Source: Gilvimarinus chinensis DSM 19667
GTDB taxonomy: Bacteria > Pseudomonadota > Gammaproteobacteria > Pseudomonadales > Cellvibrionaceae
Direction: 5' to 3'
Assembly (NCBI RefSeq): GCF_000377745.1
Contig: NZ_KB898706.1
Coordinates: forward strand, 1,015,955 to 1,079,954
DNA length: 64,000 nucleotides
Shown: positions 50,284 through 58,594 of the stretch, piece by piece
How the letters are laid out: each line of letters begins with the position of its first letter
Numbering within the stretch: the first letter of the stretch is position 1
Program-made: the position numbers and the translations under genes
Notes under the pieces: model-generated
Database searches by the model: none
What the model was told of the DNA's origin: nothing
The model's input: only the letters and a program-made list of their open reading frames with translations

Positions 50284-52746
50284 GTGCCTTGGCCCAAAGT
50301 CACCAGTGTGGTTGCGCCCGACCCCGCTATAGAGGAAAAAGTTGAAGCAATACTCGCGCAGATGAGCGTAGAGGAAAAAGTGGGGCAAATGATTCAGCCT
50401 GAAATCAAACAGGTAACCCCGCAAGATATTAAAGACTACCACATCGGCTCGGTGCTGAACGGTGGCGGCTCTGTGCCCAACAACGACCGTTACGCCAAAG
50501 CCTCGGACTGGGTTGCGCTGGCCGACAGCTTTTTTGATGCCGCCGCCGATTGCTCAGACGGCAAGGTGTACGTTCCTATGATGTGGGGCACAGATGCTGT
50601 ACACGGCGTGGGCAACGTAGTCGGTGCAACTTTGTTTCCCCATAATATCGCTCTGGGGGCGACCGGCAATCCAGAATTGATTCGTCAAATTGGTGAAGTA
50701 ACCGCGCGCGAAATTGCCGCTATTGGTATCGACTGGGATTTCTCGCCCACCGTTGCCGTGGTGCGCGACGACCGCTGGGGCCGAACTTACGAGTCCTACT
50801 CGGAAGATCCGAAAATCGTTTACGACTATGCCGCCAAAATGGTTGAAGGCCTGCAGGGGGCTGGCGATGCCGATGAGTTTCTCAACACCGAACATGTGAT
50901 TGCCACAGCCAAGCACTTTATCGGCGACGGCGGCACCATCAACGGCATCGACCGTGGCGACTGTGTGGATGATGAGCAAGTGCTGTGCGACATTCACGGT
51001 GCCGGCTACATCAGCGCTATTGAGGCGGGTGTGCAAAGTGTGATGGCCTCATTCAACAGCTGGCACGGTGAAAAGCTGCACGGCCACAAACATCTGTTAA
51101 CCACGGTACTAAAAGACACCATGGGTTTTGATGGCCTGGTGGTAGGTGACTGGAACGGTCACGGCTTTATCGAGGGCGCCAGCGTGCTGGATTGCCCTCA
51201 GGCCATTAACGCCGGGCTGGATATTTTTATGGTGCCAGACCCGGACTGGAAAGTACTGTTTCAAAACACCGTGGAGCAAATCAACAGCGGTGTGATTCCC
51301 ATGGAGCGTGCCGACGATGCCGTGCGTCGTATTTTGCGCGTGAAACTGCGGGCCGGTTTGTTCGAGCGTGAAAAACCCTCTGCTCGCCCACTCGCCGGTC
51401 GCGATGAGGTTATCGGTTCTCCCGAGCACCGCGCCGTGGCCCGTCAGGCGGTGCGTGAATCTTTGGTGATGCTGAAAAACAAAAATCAGTTGTTACCGCT
51501 TAACCCCAAACAAAAAATACTGGTGGCTGGCGACGGCGCCGATAACTTATCCAAGCAGGCCGGTGGCTGGTCGGTTACCTGGCAGGGTACAGGCACCACC
51601 CGTAAAGACTTTCCTGGCGCCAGCAGTGTGCTGGACGGCATTCGCGATGCGGTAACCAGCGCTGGCGGCAATGTGGAATTTAATCAAGACGGCGCTTACA
51701 GCGAAAAGCCCGACGTCGCCATTGTGGTCTGGGGTGAGTCGCCCTATGCCGAAATGCAGGGCGATGTACAAAATTTGTTGTACAAAGAATCAGCCGGCCG
51801 CGATTGGGCGCTGTTGCAGAAGCTAAAAGCCGAGGGTATTCCGGTCGTTTCACTGTTTATTACCGGGCGGCCTTTATGGGTAAACCGCGAGCTGAATGCC
51901 TCCGATGCCTTTGTGGTGATTTGGCAACCGGGCACTGAGGGTGCCGGTGTTGGCGATGTGCTCTTTACCACGGCCAGTGGCGAGATCGCGCACCCCATAA
52001 AAGGCAAGTTGACTTTCTCTTGGCCGCGCACGCCAGATCAGGGCCCTCTAAATGTGGGCGATACCGACTATGACCCACTGTTCCCCTACGGTTTTGGTCT
52101 GACTTACGGTGAGGTAGACACCCTTGGCGACGACTTGCCCGAAGAATACGACGCGAGCTTCGAGGCCAGCGATGAAATGCCCGTGTTTAATCGCCGCCCC
52201 ATGGAGCCCTTTAGTATTATCCTTGAGGGGTGCAAAAACGACCGCGTAACCTTAACCGGCAATGCCGCTGAAACCACCAGTATCAGCGTTAGCTGTGTTG
52301 ATCGCGAAGTACAGGAAGACGCTCGCCGCGCGCTGTGGAATGGGGAAGGCGAGGGGTTTGTGGCGCTGTCCACCCGCGACCGCCAGGTGATGGTGGACTA
52401 TTTAGAGAACGACGGCGCGCTGGTCTTCGAACTGCGTGTTGATAGCGCTCCCACCGCGCCGGTTACACTGCGTTTAGGCTGCGGCCCCAACAGTAATTCA
52501 GACCTGGATATCACCGATACGGTAAAAAGTCTTGCGGATAAAGGCTGGGCAAAGGTCACGGTGCCGTTGCACCTGTTCCCAGATGTAGGCTCAGATTTTG
52601 GCCTGGTATTGCCACCGGAAGAGTTCTTTTACCGCATTCTGGAGCCTTTTACATTGGTTACTCAGGGCGCGCTGGATTTACGCTTTTCCTTCGTTGAGGT
52701 GCAAAAACATAAGGCGGGCAAAGCCATAGAAGTAAGTGCCTGTTAA
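50284..52746 (+). CDS. GH3-family beta-glucosidase / exo-1,3-1,4-glucanase
   Basis: An 820-residue GH3 hydrolase releasing glucose from beta-glucans. It starts at GTG 50284 with GGAGGTAAATT upstream. The first residues do not form a signal peptide, so it is probably cytosolic or uses an unseen export route; a truncated leader is possible. The (beta/alpha)8 domain has DRWGRTYESYSEDP, KHFIGDGGTINGIDRG and the nucleophile Asp289 in VVGDWNGHG. The second domain (about 385-630) ends TLGDDLPEEY. A further domain (about 640-820) matches the C-terminal extension seen in Cellvibrio-like exo-glucanases. Divergent glk would phosphorylate its glucose product. Confidence 0.92.
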   Translation: MPWPKVTSVVAPDPAIEEKVEAILAQMSVEEKVGQMIQPEIKQVTPQDIKDYHIGSVLNGGGSVPNNDRYAKASDWVALADSFFDAAADCSDGKVYVPMMWGTDAVHGVGNVVGATLFPHNIALGATGNPELIRQIGEVTAREIAAIGIDWDFSPTVAVVRDDRWGRTYESYSEDPKIVYDYAAKMVEGLQGAGDADEFLNTEHVIATAKHFIGDGGTINGIDRGDCVDDEQVLCDIHGAGYISAIEAGVQSVMASFNSWHGEKLHGHKHLLTTVLKDTMGFDGLVVGDWNGHGFIEGASVLDCPQAINAGLDIFMVPDPDWKVLFQNTVEQINSGVIPMERADDAVRRILRVKLRAGLFEREKPSARPLAGRDEVIGSPEHRAVARQAVRESLVMLKNKNQLLPLNPKQKILVAGDGADNLSKQAGGWSVTWQGTGTTRKDFPGASSVLDGIRDAVTSAGGNVEFNQDGAYSEKPDVAIVVWGESPYAEMQGDVQNLLYKESAGRDWALLQKLKAEGIPVVSLFITGRPLWVNRELNASDAFVVIWQPGTEGAGVGDVLFTTASGEIAHPIKGKLTFSWPRTPDQGPLNVGDTDYDPLFPYGFGLTYGEVDTLGDDLPEEYDASFEASDEMPVFNRRPMEPFSIILEGCKNDRVTLTGNAAETTSISVSCVDREVQEDARRALWNGEGEGFVALSTRDRQVMVDYLENDGALVFELRVDSAPTAPVTLRLGCGPNSNSDLDITDTVKSLADKGWAKVTVPLHLFPDVGSDFGLVLPPEEFFYRILEPFTLVTQGALDLRFSFVEVQKHKAGKAIEVSAC

Positions 52747-52781
52747 CATCGAGTAAGCCAACCTTAAATCACGCAAGTGAA

Positions 52782-52814
52782 AATCAAGCCCGCCGTTTTC
52801 CGGCGGGCTTGATT
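52782..52814. terminator. Terminator after the GH3 gene
   Basis: AATCAAGCCCGCCG (52782-52795) and CGGCGGGCTTGATT (52801-52814) form a perfect 14-bp stem with loop TTTTC. No long T-run follows, but stability is high. Confidence 0.75.
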
Positions 52815-52962
52815 AACCCTCATAAATGACTACCATAGCCGCCTCACAGGATGTTGGTGCTGAGAACTTTTGTCGCCTACGCGTGTCTTACGCGCGTTAC
52901 GGATCTCCCGTTGCACGGGAAGACAAAAAATAAGCGCCAGACGCAGCGCAAGCGAAAATACT

Positions 52963-55209
52963 ATGGTTAAAGTCCGCCAAGATCACCCCATTGCCGCAGA
53001 CGGCAGTGTCGACATCGATGCCTGGCTCCAGCGCCTTGAAGGTATCGAACAGCAAAGCTCACCCACGCTGGCCGAAATTAAGCGCGCCTGCGAACTCTGC
53101 CAAAGTGTGGATATTCTGCCGAGCACCGACCCCCACAGCTGGGGCGAGGGCACTAGTTGCTTTCGTATCGGTCTGGAAATGGCCGAAATTCTCGCCGACT
53201 TACAGCTGGACCAGGACACCCTGGTCGCCGCCGTGCTCTATCGCGCGGTGCGCGAGGGCAAGCTGGCGCTCACCGGGGTAGAGGCTCAGTTCGGTGAAAC
53301 CGTTGCCAAGCTGATTAAGGGCGTACTGCGTATGGCGGCCATCAGCTACCAGCGCAATGAGTCCGATGAAAAAGTATTCGGTAAACAATCCGAAGAGCAG
53401 GCCGACAACATCCGCAAAATGTTGGTGGCCATGGTGGATGATGTACGCGTTGCGCTGATCAAGCTGGCCGAGCGCACCTGCGCCATTCGGGCGGTAAAAA
53501 CCGCAAGTCCCGCGCGCCGCCGCCAGGTCTCGCGCGAGGTGTCAGACGTGTACGCACCCCTGGCGCACCGCTTGGGTATTGGCCACATTAAGTGGGAGCT
53601 GGAAGACCTCTCTTTCCGCTATCTGGAGCCTGCCGACTACAAACGCATTGCCTCGCTGCTGGATGAGCGCCGTATCGCCCGGCAAGAGTACATCGACAAT
53701 GTGCTGGAGCTTTTGCGCGGCGAACTGAAAACCGCTAATATCGATGGCGAAGTGAACGGTCGTGCCAAGCATATCTACAGTATCTGGCGTAAAATGCGCC
53801 GCAAGGGCATCGGCTTTTCTCAGGTGTACGACATTCGCGCCGTACGCATTCTGGTGCCCACGGTGCGCGATTGTTATACCGTGCTGGGTATTGTGCACAG
53901 CCTGTGGCGCAACATCCCCCACGAGTTTGACGACTACATCGCCTCGCCCAAAGAAAACGGCTACCGCTCGCTGCACACCGCGGTAATCGGCCCGGAAAAC
54001 AAAGTGCTGGAAATTCAGGTGCGCACCTACGCCATGCACGATGAAGCCGAGCTGGGTGTGTGCGCCCACTGGCGTTACAAAGGCACAGATACCGATGCCG
54101 CGCAGGATGGTTACGAACAAAAAATTTCCTGGCTGCGCCAAGTGCTTGAATGGCACGACGAGTTGGGTGGCAGCAGCGAGCAGCAGCTGCAGGATGATCT
54201 GAAAGCCTTCGATCAAGACCGCATTTACGTGTTTACCCCCGAAGGCCATGTGGTGGATTTACCCAAAACCGCCACGCCTTTGGATTTTGCCTACCGCATT
54301 CATACCGATGTTGGCCACCGCTGTCGCGGCGCCAAGGTGAACGGGCGCATAGTGCCGCTTAACTACCATCTGAATACCGCCGATCAGGTAGAGATTTTAA
54401 CCGGCAAGCGCGAAGCGCCCAGCCGCGACTGGCTGTCGCCGGCGCTTGGTTACGTCAACACCGCTCGCGCCCGCGCCAAAGTGCAGCATTGGTTTAAAGT
54501 GCAGGCCCGCGATGACAATATCGCCGAAGGGCAGGCGCTGCTGGATCGCGAATTTAAACGCCTGGCGCTGCTGGATTTAGATTTTGAAGCGCTCGCGAAA
54601 AAGCTCAATATGCAGACTCTGGACGATCTGTACGCCGCGGTAGGGGCCAGCGATATCGGCGTGGGCCAGGTGCTTAATGCCGCCCAGCGCTTGATTGACA
54701 AAGAGCATCCCAAAGAGCCGGTTATTCCGTTTAAAGCCCGCTCACCGAAAACGAAAAAAGATTCGGATGTGTACATTGAGGGTGTAGGTAACCTGCTGAC
54801 GCAAATCGCCAGCTGCTGTAATCCGGTACCGGGCGATGCCATTACCGGCTACATTACCCTCGGCCGCGGTGTTTCCATTCACCGCGCCGATTGCAGTAAT
54901 ATTCTGCAGCTGCAGGCGGATGAACCCGAGCGCATTATCAAAGTGGACTGGGGTCGCAAGCCCCAGAGCAGTTACTCGGTGGATATTATGGTCGAGGCCT
55001 ACGACCGCTCGGGCCTGCTGCGCGATATTACCTCACTGCTGGATCACGAGCGCATCAACATCAGCGCCATGCAAACCCTGTCCGACAAACAGAAAAACTC
55101 GGTGGATATGCTGATTACCGTAGAAATTCGCGGCTTTGATGAACTCAGTCGCGTGCTGACGCGGTTAAATCAGTTGCCAAATATCGCGTCGGCGAGAAGG
55201 AAGTTGTGA
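52963..55209 (+). CDS. relA: (p)ppGpp synthetase RelA
   Basis: RelA makes ppGpp/pppGpp on stalled ribosomes during amino-acid starvation. The start ATG 52963 (MVKVRQDHP) gives 748 residues, the usual RelA length; an open frame to 52870 is unsupported. The N-terminal hydrolase domain is degenerate: where SpoT has the HD metal pair this protein reads AAVLYRAVREG (about 87-97), so it is synthetase-only. The synthetase domain has RAVRILVPTVRDCY and HEFDDYIASPKENGYRSLHT (EFDD, RelA type). TGS (RIYVFTPEGHVVDLPKTATP), zinc-finger-like (ASCCNPVPGDAI) and ACT (YSVDIMVEAYDRSGLLRDIT) domains follow. mazG lies 58 bases downstream. Confidence 0.97.
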   Translation: MVKVRQDHPIAADGSVDIDAWLQRLEGIEQQSSPTLAEIKRACELCQSVDILPSTDPHSWGEGTSCFRIGLEMAEILADLQLDQDTLVAAVLYRAVREGKLALTGVEAQFGETVAKLIKGVLRMAAISYQRNESDEKVFGKQSEEQADNIRKMLVAMVDDVRVALIKLAERTCAIRAVKTASPARRRQVSREVSDVYAPLAHRLGIGHIKWELEDLSFRYLEPADYKRIASLLDERRIARQEYIDNVLELLRGELKTANIDGEVNGRAKHIYSIWRKMRRKGIGFSQVYDIRAVRILVPTVRDCYTVLGIVHSLWRNIPHEFDDYIASPKENGYRSLHTAVIGPENKVLEIQVRTYAMHDEAELGVCAHWRYKGTDTDAAQDGYEQKISWLRQVLEWHDELGGSSEQQLQDDLKAFDQDRIYVFTPEGHVVDLPKTATPLDFAYRIHTDVGHRCRGAKVNGRIVPLNYHLNTADQVEILTGKREAPSRDWLSPALGYVNTARARAKVQHWFKVQARDDNIAEGQALLDREFKRLALLDLDFEALAKKLNMQTLDDLYAAVGASDIGVGQVLNAAQRLIDKEHPKEPVIPFKARSPKTKKDSDVYIEGVGNLLTQIASCCNPVPGDAITGYITLGRGVSIHRADCSNILQLQADEPERIIKVDWGRKPQSSYSVDIMVEAYDRSGLLRDITSLLDHERINISAMQTLSDKQKNSVDMLITVEIRGFDELSRVLTRLNQLPNIASARRKL

Positions 55210-55267
55210 TTAACGTGGGACGTCTGATGCCGGACGTCTGACGTTTCAAGACACAGGATATAAATTC

Positions 55268-56074
55268 ATGCCTACCCCAACCTACACCCTCGACGATTTA
55301 ATCTACCTGATGCAACGCTTGCGCGATCCGCGTGATGGCTGCCCGTGGGATTTAAAGCAAACCTACGAGACCATAGTGCCGTCGACGATTGAAGAGGCCT
55401 ACGAAGTGGCGGATGCGATTGAGCGGGGTGATTTGGATCACTTAAAAGAAGAGTTGGGCGATTTACTGTTTCAAGTAATTTTTTACAGTCAATTCGGCAC
55501 TGAAGAGAAACGATTTGATTTTTATCAGGTGGTGGATACCTTAGTGGCCAAGCTGGTGCGGCGCCACCCGCATGTGTTCCCCAACGAAAAGTTGCGCGAG
55601 CGCTACGGCGATCAACCCGCCGATGAAACGGCTATTAAACAGCGCTGGGAAGACATTAAACAGGAAGAGCGCGAGGCCAAAGGCGTGCGCGGTACGCTTG
55701 ACGATATTCCGCTGAATCTAGCCGCACTCAGCCGCGCGGCTAAACTGCAAAAACGTGCGGCGCGCACCGGGTTTGATTGGGACGACATCAAAGGCCCCAT
55801 TGCCAAGGTGCGTGAAGAGCTGGAAGAAGTAGAGCAGGCACTGGCCTCGGGCGATATGGATGCCGTAGAGGCCGAGATGGGCGATTTGTATTTTGCCGCA
55901 GTAAATATCAGCCGTTATTTAAAGCAAGACCCCGAGGCATCGCTGCGCCGCGCGAACCGAAAATTTGAATCGCGGTTTCGCTACATTGAAGCCAATGCGT
56001 CTAAACCACTTGAGCATATGAGCCTGGAAGAAATGGACGCCCTATGGGACAAAGCAAAACAAGAGGGCTTGTGA
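55268..56074 (+). CDS. mazG: Nucleoside triphosphate pyrophosphohydrolase MazG
   Basis: MazG hydrolyses NTPs to NMP and pyrophosphate, limiting mutagenic nucleotides and affecting ppGpp levels. The 268-residue two-domain protein begins DDLIYLMQRLRDPRDGCPWD with the CPWD hallmark. EEAYEVADAIE and KEELGDLLFQVIFYSQ hold the EExxE and ExxD metal-binding sets of repeat 1; repeat 2 has REELEEVEQAL and EMGDLYFAAVN. It follows relA, the usual gammaproteobacterial order, and precedes a small ORF with a single-base gap. Confidence 0.97.
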   Translation: MPTPTYTLDDLIYLMQRLRDPRDGCPWDLKQTYETIVPSTIEEAYEVADAIERGDLDHLKEELGDLLFQVIFYSQFGTEEKRFDFYQVVDTLVAKLVRRHPHVFPNEKLRERYGDQPADETAIKQRWEDIKQEEREAKGVRGTLDDIPLNLAALSRAAKLQKRAARTGFDWDDIKGPIAKVREELEEVEQALASGDMDAVEAEMGDLYFAAVNISRYLKQDPEASLRRANRKFESRFRYIEANASKPLEHMSLEEMDALWDKAKQEGL

Positions 56075-56075
56075 C

Positions 56076-56321
56076 ATGAACAACGCCGTACAGCAAAAAG
56101 CCCTCGCCGCTATTGAGCAAGGGGATTGGCATGGCGCACACGAGCTGGTGCAGGAGGGCAATGACACGCTGTCGTGCTTATTGCATGCTTACCTGCACAG
56201 AGAAGAGGGCGACCTGGCCAATGCTGCTTACTGGTACCGCCGTGCGGGCCAGTCTATGCCTGATAATTCTTTGACTGATGAGTTGGCGCGTATCAAAGGG
56301 TTAATAAATACGCCTGAATGA
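56076..56321 (+). CDS. Small TPR-like protein downstream of mazG
   Basis: An 81-residue helical protein (QQKALAAIEQGDWHGAHELV, LLHAYLHREEGDLANAAYWY) that looks like two TPR/SEL1-type helix pairs. The segment EEGDLANAAYWYRRAG is a recognisable TPR half-repeat. It begins one base after the mazG stop, so it is almost surely co-transcribed and translationally coupled. Small proteins of this kind are common after mazG in marine gammaproteobacteria; no function is known to me. Confidence 0.8.
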   Translation: MNNAVQQKALAAIEQGDWHGAHELVQEGNDTLSCLLHAYLHREEGDLANAAYWYRRAGQSMPDNSLTDELARIKGLINTPE

Positions 56322-56641
56322 TACGTTCATCCAATCTGTAACATTGGTGAATGTTAAGCGACAATAAGTGAGCCGTTACCGTTGGCACATCACGATTTAT
56401 TTGTAGCGCCTTTCGTTGGTGCGCTTTCTTGTTTTTTTGCTCCAGAAAAGATCCCCGCTTATCAATAGCCCTGCCAGAATTCGGTGCGAATCTCGTCGCT
56501 TCCCGAGACACTTTGGCCCATAAAGTCTGAACGCTTGCCTTGCTGTTCGTCGCCTGAGCGTCCGTAAAATTTCTAAATAATAAGTTGGCCCACGCCTTGC
56601 TCTAGCTAGCCTAACGCAAATTGAAACCGTTAGGAGTTTTT
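56322..56641. other. 320-bp intergenic region, nothing recognised
   Basis: No gene, repeat or RNA family was identified between the TPR-like gene and cynS. TTAGGAGTTTTT at the 3' end is the cynS ribosome-binding site. Confidence 0.5.
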
Positions 56642-57082
56642 ATGGATAAGCAAGCAATGACCGATGCGCTGGTAAGCGCCAAAGCCGCGAAAGGGTTAAC
56701 CTGGGAAACTATGGCCGCTGACATTGGCGTCTCGCCGGTGTGGTTAGCTTCGGCCTGCTTGGGTATGAACAGCTCGCCTGCGGACACCGCCAAAAAAATT
56801 ACTGACTATCTTGAGCTGGGCGAGGAGGTTGCGAAAGCCTTAGAAGCCTTCCCCACAAAAATATGGGATCAAGCCGTACCCACAGATCCGCTGATTTATC
56901 GCCTGTACGAGGTGGTTGGCGTTTACGGCGAAACGCTGAAAGAAGTGATTCAGGAAAAGTTTGGCGACGGCATTATGAGCGCGATTGATTTTTCTATGGA
57001 AGTGGACAAAATTGAAGACCCGAAAGGCGACCGCGTACTGCTCACCTTAAACGGTAAGTTTTTGCCCTACAAAACCTGGTAA
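56642..57082 (+). CDS. cynS: Cyanate hydratase (cyanase)
   Basis: Cyanase converts cyanate and bicarbonate to ammonia and CO2. The start ATG 56642 after AGGAG gives 146 residues, close to the usual 147-156. The N-terminal HTH-like domain (AKAAKGLTWETMAADIGVSPVW) precedes the catalytic domain with LIYRLYEVVGVYG (catalytic Arg and Glu) and GDGIMSAIDFSMEV (catalytic Ser). The C-terminus NGKFLPYKTW is conserved. No cynT carbonic anhydrase or cynR regulator is adjacent, so it stands alone. Role may be cyanate detoxification or nitrogen supply. Confidence 0.97.
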   Translation: MDKQAMTDALVSAKAAKGLTWETMAADIGVSPVWLASACLGMNSSPADTAKKITDYLELGEEVAKALEAFPTKIWDQAVPTDPLIYRLYEVVGVYGETLKEVIQEKFGDGIMSAIDFSMEVDKIEDPKGDRVLLTLNGKFLPYKTW

Positions 57083-57143
57083 GCGGGAACAGCTTACTGT
57101 ACTTACTGTTAGTAAGTCGCGCGAGCGTCAACTGAGGTTCGCG

Positions 57144-58049
57144 CTAAGCCCATAGCTGATGGGCTTGCTTTACCACCAAAGCGTGCCGCTGGGCCAAGGC
57201 TTTGCGGTCGTCGTCATACCCACCGCCAATAACCGTTGCGGTGGGTATGTTGCGGGCCTGACAAATGCTCAGCACCAAGTGATCACGCTCGGCAATACCC
57301 GCTTCGCTTACCTTTAATAAACCGAGCGGATCGTCACGGTAAATATCGACACCGGCATCGTATAAAACCAGCTCGGGTTGCGCTTGGTTTATCACTTCTG
57401 TCAGGGTTTTCTCAACCACCTCTAAATAGTCGTTATCCGTAGTACCAGGTGGTAGGGCAATATCAATATCGCTAATCGCTTTGCGCGCGGGAAAGTTTTT
57501 TTCGCAATGAATCGAACAGGTAATCGCGCGGGGCTCGTTCGCTAGTATGCTGGCGGTGCCATCTCCTTGGTGGACATCGCAATCGAAAATCAGCAGTTTT
57601 TTAACTTTTCCCTGAGCGAGCAGGGTGCGCGCGGTAACCGCTAAATCGTTAATAATGCAAAACCCCGAGGCAAAATCGTAATGCGCGTGGTGGGTGCCGC
57701 CAGCAAGATGACAGGCAATGCCGTGACTTAGGGCAAGGTGGGCGGTGAGCAGCGTGCCGTTGGGAGAAATTAACGTTCTTTTGCGCAGGCCTTCACTCCA
57801 GGGCAGGCCCATGCGCCTTACTTCGCTGGCAGATTGCTCGTTGCGACAAAAACGTTCTATGTATTCGGGGCAGTGTGCACCGTAAAGCACGGCTTTGCTC
57901 GCGGCGCCGGGCCTGAAGGTATTGTTAGGCGTAAGTATGCCTTGCTCGCTCAGGTAGTCGTTAAGCAGGCCAAACTTTTCCATGGGAAAGCGGTGGCGCC
58001 CGGGAAAGGCAAACGAATAGGCGGGGTGAGTGACCAGTGGAATTGTCAT
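57144..58049 (-). CDS. Histone-deacetylase-family (class IV-like) deacylase
   Basis: A 301-residue zinc-dependent deacylase of the HDAC/acetoin-utilisation superfamily. The starting segment SFAFPGRHRFPMEKFGLL, catalytic His pair GGTHHAH, zinc ligands IFDCDVHQGDGTA (Asp, His) and YDAGVDIYRDDPLG (Asp) and the final GGGYDDD are all present. Bacterial members act on acetylated small molecules such as polyamines, or on proteins; substrate cannot be told here. It is on the same strand as, and 47 bases downstream of, greB. Confidence 0.9.
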   Translation of the reverse strand: MTIPLVTHPAYSFAFPGRHRFPMEKFGLLNDYLSEQGILTPNNTFRPGAASKAVLYGAHCPEYIERFCRNEQSASEVRRMGLPWSEGLRKRTLISPNGTLLTAHLALSHGIACHLAGGTHHAHYDFASGFCIINDLAVTARTLLAQGKVKKLLIFDCDVHQGDGTASILANEPRAITCSIHCEKNFPARKAISDIDIALPPGTTDNDYLEVVEKTLTEVINQAQPELVLYDAGVDIYRDDPLGLLKVSEAGIAERDHLVLSICQARNIPTATVIGGGYDDDRKALAQRHALVVKQAHQLWA

Positions 58050-58096
58050 TCGGTTGGTTCAATAGCGAGAGGCGAGCTTAAACTCGAAAGCTGGGT

Positions 58097-58594
58097 TTAT
58101 TCATAGTCAATTGCACTGATGTAATAAACCTTTTCGCCTTCTTCGTTGCGCAGCACCACCTCGTCGTCCAGCTGTTTTTTTAGCATGGCGCGGGCCAGCG
58201 GTGAATCCATGCTAATTTTTCCCTCGCTGACATTAAACTCATCCGGCCCCACAATGCGGTAGCGAGTTTCCTTGCCGTCTTCGTCTTCCAGGGTTACCCA
58301 AGCGCCAAAAAACACCCGGTCGCGATCATTGGGCAAGCGGTCAACAATGGTTAATGCTTCCAAGCGCTTGGTTAAAAAGCGCACGCGCGAGTCAATTTCG
58401 CGCAGGCGCTTTTTGCCGTAAATATAATCGCCATTTTCCGAACGGTCGCCGTTTTTGGCCGCTTCGTGCACTACGTCGGTCACCTTGGGGCGCTCTTCTT
58501 TCCATAGGTAGCGAAGTTCGGCGCGCAGTTTTTCCGCGCCTTCAGCGGTAATGTAAGCCGAGCCTTTGGGGCGCGGCGGTCGCCAGCGGCCCAT
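58097..58594 (-). CDS. greB: Transcription elongation factor GreB
   Basis: GreB rescues backtracked RNA polymerase by stimulating transcript cleavage. The 165-residue protein has an N-terminal coiled coil (YITAEGAEKLRAELRYLW, KNGDRSENGDYIYGKKRLRE), with the acidic tip in SENGDY, and a C-terminal FKBP-like domain (FFGAWVTLEDEDGKET, SMDSPLARAML). The run GKKRLREIDSR is typical of GreB rather than GreA. The ATG overlaps the stop of the S9 peptidase gene by one base (TAATG), so they are translationally coupled. Confidence 0.93.
   Translation of the reverse strand: MGRWRPPRPKGSAYITAEGAEKLRAELRYLWKEERPKVTDVVHEAAKNGDRSENGDYIYGKKRLREIDSRVRFLTKRLEALTIVDRLPNDRDRVFFGAWVTLEDEDGKETRYRIVGPDEFNVSEGKISMDSPLARAMLKKQLDDEVVLRNEEGEKVYYISAIDYE

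Noticed and set aside
53542-54249. 235-codon minus-strand frame inside relA
   Set aside because: Antisense shadow of a well-conserved gene, no ribosome-binding site or motif.
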